Positions 61,522 to 64,000 of a stretch of 64,000 nucleotides of DNA are shown piece by piece. Source of the stretch: Marseilla massiliensis (lineage in GTDB: Bacteria; Bacteroidota; Bacteroidia; Bacteroidales; Bacteroidaceae). Position 1 is the first letter of the stretch. Every line of letters begins with the position of its first letter. The stretch covers positions 49,158 to 113,157 of the forward strand of contig NZ_JACJJL010000013.1 in NCBI RefSeq assembly GCF_016899955.1, in the 5' to 3' direction. The notes beneath the pieces were generated by a model that saw nothing but the letters and a program-made list of their open reading frames with translations, did no database searches and was not told the origin of the DNA. A program made the translations under genes and the position numbers.

Positions 61522-63837
61522 TCATGTGCCCAGCTTGACGGTTTGGGTATTGCCTTTTGTCAATGTGAGGTGGGCTGTTCCGTTCTGCTCTATTTCTACC
61601 TTTGAGTATTTGGCCTCGACAATGATTTTACCGTCAATCATGATGACTCCCCACTGGCTTGGTCTTTCTTCCACTGCGCAATACATGCCAACGGGTGCCT
61701 GTATGCTGCGGTAGATAGGCGGCACGACAATAATCTGCCCGTGCCGGAGCCCCCATTTATTGCCCGACATAAACGGTATCACACCTTGCAGAGAGTCAAG
61801 TCTGCGCCGCCGTCTTTCTTCCATCAACCTGTTTTTCTTTTCTTCATCGGCGGCTTTGCGGGCCTCGGCTTTAGTCAGAAGCCTTTCCATCATAGAATAA
61901 AATCCTTCGGGTGACGTTTGGTTTTCAAAGTATATTTTGTGCAATCTTGCTCCGTCGGAGGTCAGGTAATAGGTGCCCTGTGTGTCTTCAATTATGGCGG
62001 CCCCATCAGGCAATATGCCAGACAGGTTGTAGTATGTAGATTTGTCTCCGGCTACCAGCACGCTGCATCTGTGGCCGATGAAGTTGTTTTCACGCAATAT
62101 CTGATGGCACTGGGGCCTTGACCCGAAGTCGTGAACAAACAGCATCTTTCCATCAAAGGTCGTTTGAATGCTTCCGGCGTCTGGTTTCCATCTCAATTCC
62201 CTCTTGGTGCGACTGCAATACATTCTATCCGTTTCAATCACTTCCACTTGCCCAAACGCCTTCACTTTGGGCTTGGCGTCATGCTTGTGGCCTGTGGCAA
62301 GGTCTGTGTATTCCACTTTACCGTCTATAGAGGTTGTAGCAATAAATCCTTTTGGGGTGAATGCCAGCTTCCGGCATTTGCCCAAGGCCATGATTATTTT
62401 GCCGCCACAATCGCATACAGCCGCACTTCCGTTTGTTAGCAATACAGCTGCCATGTTGTTTTCAGTGGCATACACTTTCTTGAATTGGGGTGTGGCCGTC
62501 ACCATGCCGCCACGCCTTAACCCGTAAAGTCCTGTCCGCCTGTCTTTAAACGGCATGAGCTTTCCCTGCTCAAGATGCATTGTAAGGTTTCTGCTTTCCT
62601 TAAGGTATTCCAGCAACCGTTCATGTGTCAATACTATCTCCATGGCCGGGTCTGGCCCTATTGGCTCGCCATTGGTGCAGCAATCTGCCATGGCGGGGTA
62701 GCAGCATTCGTTTCTGCTTGTGGCTTCGTTGCCCTTACCCGCCATCCGTCCTTCAAACATTGCCTGCCAATCGCGGTCTGCTGCAGGCAGACCGAACAAG
62801 CGGTACAGTCCGACGTTGTCTATTATCACACAACTTTGTTTGTTTTCTGCCACTCGAAGTCCGCGGCCAACTTGCTGCAGGTATTTTGCTAACGACAGGG
62901 TAGGGCGGGCCAGTTGCACAAACTCGACATCGGGACAGTCGAAACCTTCGCTGAAAACGTCAACATTAACCAGTACCTGAATGTTGCCATGACGGAAGTC
63001 TTCTACAAGCTGTTTCCTTATTTTTGCCGGCGTCTTGCTGTCTATGGCCGCGGCCGTTATTCCTTTATGTCCGTAATAGTCGGCAATGTTCCGCGCGTGG
63101 CTGATGCTGATGGCATACACTATGCCTTTCTTTCCGCCGGCATATTGCTTTACGCTGTCATGCAACCGTTCTATGCTTGGGCGTTTGTTAAGCACGGCGT
63201 CCATTTCCTTCACTTGGAAGTCGCCGTCCGCCCCGCGTTTCTTCAGGCTCTCTATCAGCTTTTGGGTTTCGCTGCCTTGGCGTATAGACACATAGTCGAA
63301 GGCTGCAAGCCATCCTTGCCTGATAAAGTCTGCAATGCTGTATGAGGTGACCAGCACATCAAACAAGTCGGTGAATCCAACACGATTCAGCCGGCATGGG
63401 GTGGCGGTCATGCCCAACTTCATGGCAGCAGGATAGCGCTGCCAAAGTTCCTTGTAGGTCTCGGCAAGCGCGTGGTGTGCCTCGTCTATCACAATCAGCC
63501 CAGGTTGTTCGCCTTGCACGTCATCCCAATGTCTCGCAAGCCATTGGATTGACAGTACTTTGATAACTCCATACTCTTTCCGTATGCCATATCTTGCCAC
63601 TGTTTCTTCAATCTGTTCGACAAGCTCACGGCGGTGAGCGACTATCCAGACGGAGCAACAATGATTATCACTTTTAAGTTTCAGATGTTCGCTTACGAGC
63701 GAAGCCAGCACTACAGTCTTCCCCGTGCCGGTTGGCATCTGTACCAAAACGGAATTATTTGATGCCCAACTATCCACTACACGCCTTATTATGTCACTCT
63801 GGTAGTCGCGCAGTAAGATTCCGGTATGCTTCGTCAT
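61522..63837 (-). CDS. DEAD/DEAH helicase fused to C-terminal WG-type repeats
   Basis: 771 residues. Helicase core at about 1-350: RDYQSDIIRRVVD, VQMPTGTGKTVVLA (Walker A), VIDEAHHALAETY (DEAH), GMTATPCRLN, NVDVFSEGFDCPDVEFV and YLQQVGRGLR. This is the SSL2/RAD25-like, type I restriction-like SF2 type. Residues about 430-771 change to beta-rich sequence: KWGLRHGQIIVVPPIYRSI and QWGVIMIDGKIIVEAKYSKV are WG repeats, with related units before. Bacteroidota have such helicases as single genes; their job in nucleic-acid repair or phage response is unknown. No methylase or nuclease gene adjoins it. Confidence 0.85.
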   Translation of the reverse strand: MTKHTGILLRDYQSDIIRRVVDSWASNNSVLVQMPTGTGKTVVLASLVSEHLKLKSDNHCCSVWIVAHRRELVEQIEETVARYGIRKEYGVIKVLSIQWLARHWDDVQGEQPGLIVIDEAHHALAETYKELWQRYPAAMKLGMTATPCRLNRVGFTDLFDVLVTSYSIADFIRQGWLAAFDYVSIRQGSETQKLIESLKKRGADGDFQVKEMDAVLNKRPSIERLHDSVKQYAGGKKGIVYAISISHARNIADYYGHKGITAAAIDSKTPAKIRKQLVEDFRHGNIQVLVNVDVFSEGFDCPDVEFVQLARPTLSLAKYLQQVGRGLRVAENKQSCVIIDNVGLYRLFGLPAADRDWQAMFEGRMAGKGNEATSRNECCYPAMADCCTNGEPIGPDPAMEIVLTHERLLEYLKESRNLTMHLEQGKLMPFKDRRTGLYGLRRGGMVTATPQFKKVYATENNMAAVLLTNGSAAVCDCGGKIIMALGKCRKLAFTPKGFIATTSIDGKVEYTDLATGHKHDAKPKVKAFGQVEVIETDRMYCSRTKRELRWKPDAGSIQTTFDGKMLFVHDFGSRPQCHQILRENNFIGHRCSVLVAGDKSTYYNLSGILPDGAAIIEDTQGTYYLTSDGARLHKIYFENQTSPEGFYSMMERLLTKAEARKAADEEKKNRLMEERRRRRLDSLQGVIPFMSGNKWGLRHGQIIVVPPIYRSIQAPVGMYCAVEERPSQWGVIMIDGKIIVEAKYSKVEIEQNGTAHLTLTKGNTQTVKLGT

Positions 63838-63914
63838 CTCATTTGTTTATAAGACATGTGTATACAGAAGGGCAGGGCGTAGCCTGGCTGACTGTTAGGT
63901 TCTGCCCCCCAGGG

Positions 63915-64000
63915 CTACCTCCCCTTGTACATGTCGTCGTAATAACGCTGGTAGTCGCCGCTCGTCACGTTGTCCATCCACTCCTGGTTGTCGAGATACC
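63915..64000 (-). CDS. rfbB: dTDP-glucose 4,6-dehydratase, C-terminal end (cut by window edge)
   Basis: The last 28 codons are visible: YLDNQEWMDNVTSGDYQRYY then DDMYKGR and stop. The TSGDYxRYYxxMY tail is typical of RmlB/RfbB in Bacteroidota. It works in dTDP-rhamnose synthesis for surface polysaccharide. The rest lies beyond base 64000. Confidence 0.8.
   Translation of the reverse strand, partial: YLDNQEWMDNVTSGDYQRYYDDMYKGR

Noticed and set aside
61522..63837. type I or III restriction system
   Set aside because: Only the helicase is present; no methylase, specificity or nuclease gene adjoins.

Overview
The window looks like chromosome of a Bacteroidota bacterium, order Bacteroidales, most likely Prevotella-like, with G+C near 50% by eye. 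The main support is the promoter type. Many genes are preceded by the Bacteroidetes sigma-ABfr pattern TTTG - about 19-20 bp - TAnnTTTG. Gene content agrees: thrA / ApgM-type kinase / thrC, glmS-purF-carA-carB, a type I asparaginase, a short SerA with Lys in place of the catalytic His, fimbrillin-like lipoproteins, and PAP2 and TonB-type outer-membrane proteins. No phage, integrase, intact insertion sequence or CRISPR array was seen.

Layout. 1-8.7 kb: end of an Omp85 barrel protein, a small lipoprotein, a metallo-hydrolase/DEAD helicase pair, the serC-serA-DUF1015-yigZ group and tRNA-Ser(CGA). 8.8-9.6 kb: noncoding DNA with a large imperfect inverted repeat. 9.6-21.3 kb: an envelope-stress-like island holding a tolC/adaptor/RND pump (RND in two ORFs), a half-size DMT protein with a response regulator and histidine kinase, and an operon of an isoprenylcysteine-methyltransferase-like membrane enzyme, a plug-less TonB-type barrel protein and a PAP2 phosphatase fused to a barrel. 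21.4-28.2 kb: fimbrillin-like lipoprotein, fabD, GH13 amylase, RNase P RNA, YihY and a cupin. 29.2-34.3 kb: threonine operon on the minus strand. 34.6-40.8 kb: esterase, FAD protein, pheT-yebC. 40.9-47 kb: small lipoprotein and a Cus/Czc-type metal efflux operon. 47-48.3 kb: repeat-rich noncoding DNA. 48.3-58.2 kb: GNAT, carB, carA, purF-like, glmS and a Wza-like export lipoprotein, all minus. 58.4-64 kb: uxaC, ansA, a WG-repeat helicase and the end of rfbB.

The observation most worth following is in the 9.6-21.3 kb island. The three transcription units there begin with the same 36-bp arrangement: two direct half-sites (consensus cTTCAAA, 11 bp apart) placed where the -33 element should be, at exactly the same distance (27 nt) from a TAnnTTTG -7 box. 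This predicts one regulon, probably run by the OmpR-type regulator encoded inside it, joining drug/lipid efflux to lipid phosphate removal and methylation at the envelope. Three possible lesions lie in the same island: a split RND gene, a frame disagreement at the kinase N-terminus, and an internal deletion in the barrel protein. The system may be partly decayed, or the assembly may contain errors.

The long gene-free stretches carry a family of GC-rich palindromic repeats built on CCGTATGGGCCGTTTTG-like units, in at least five places.
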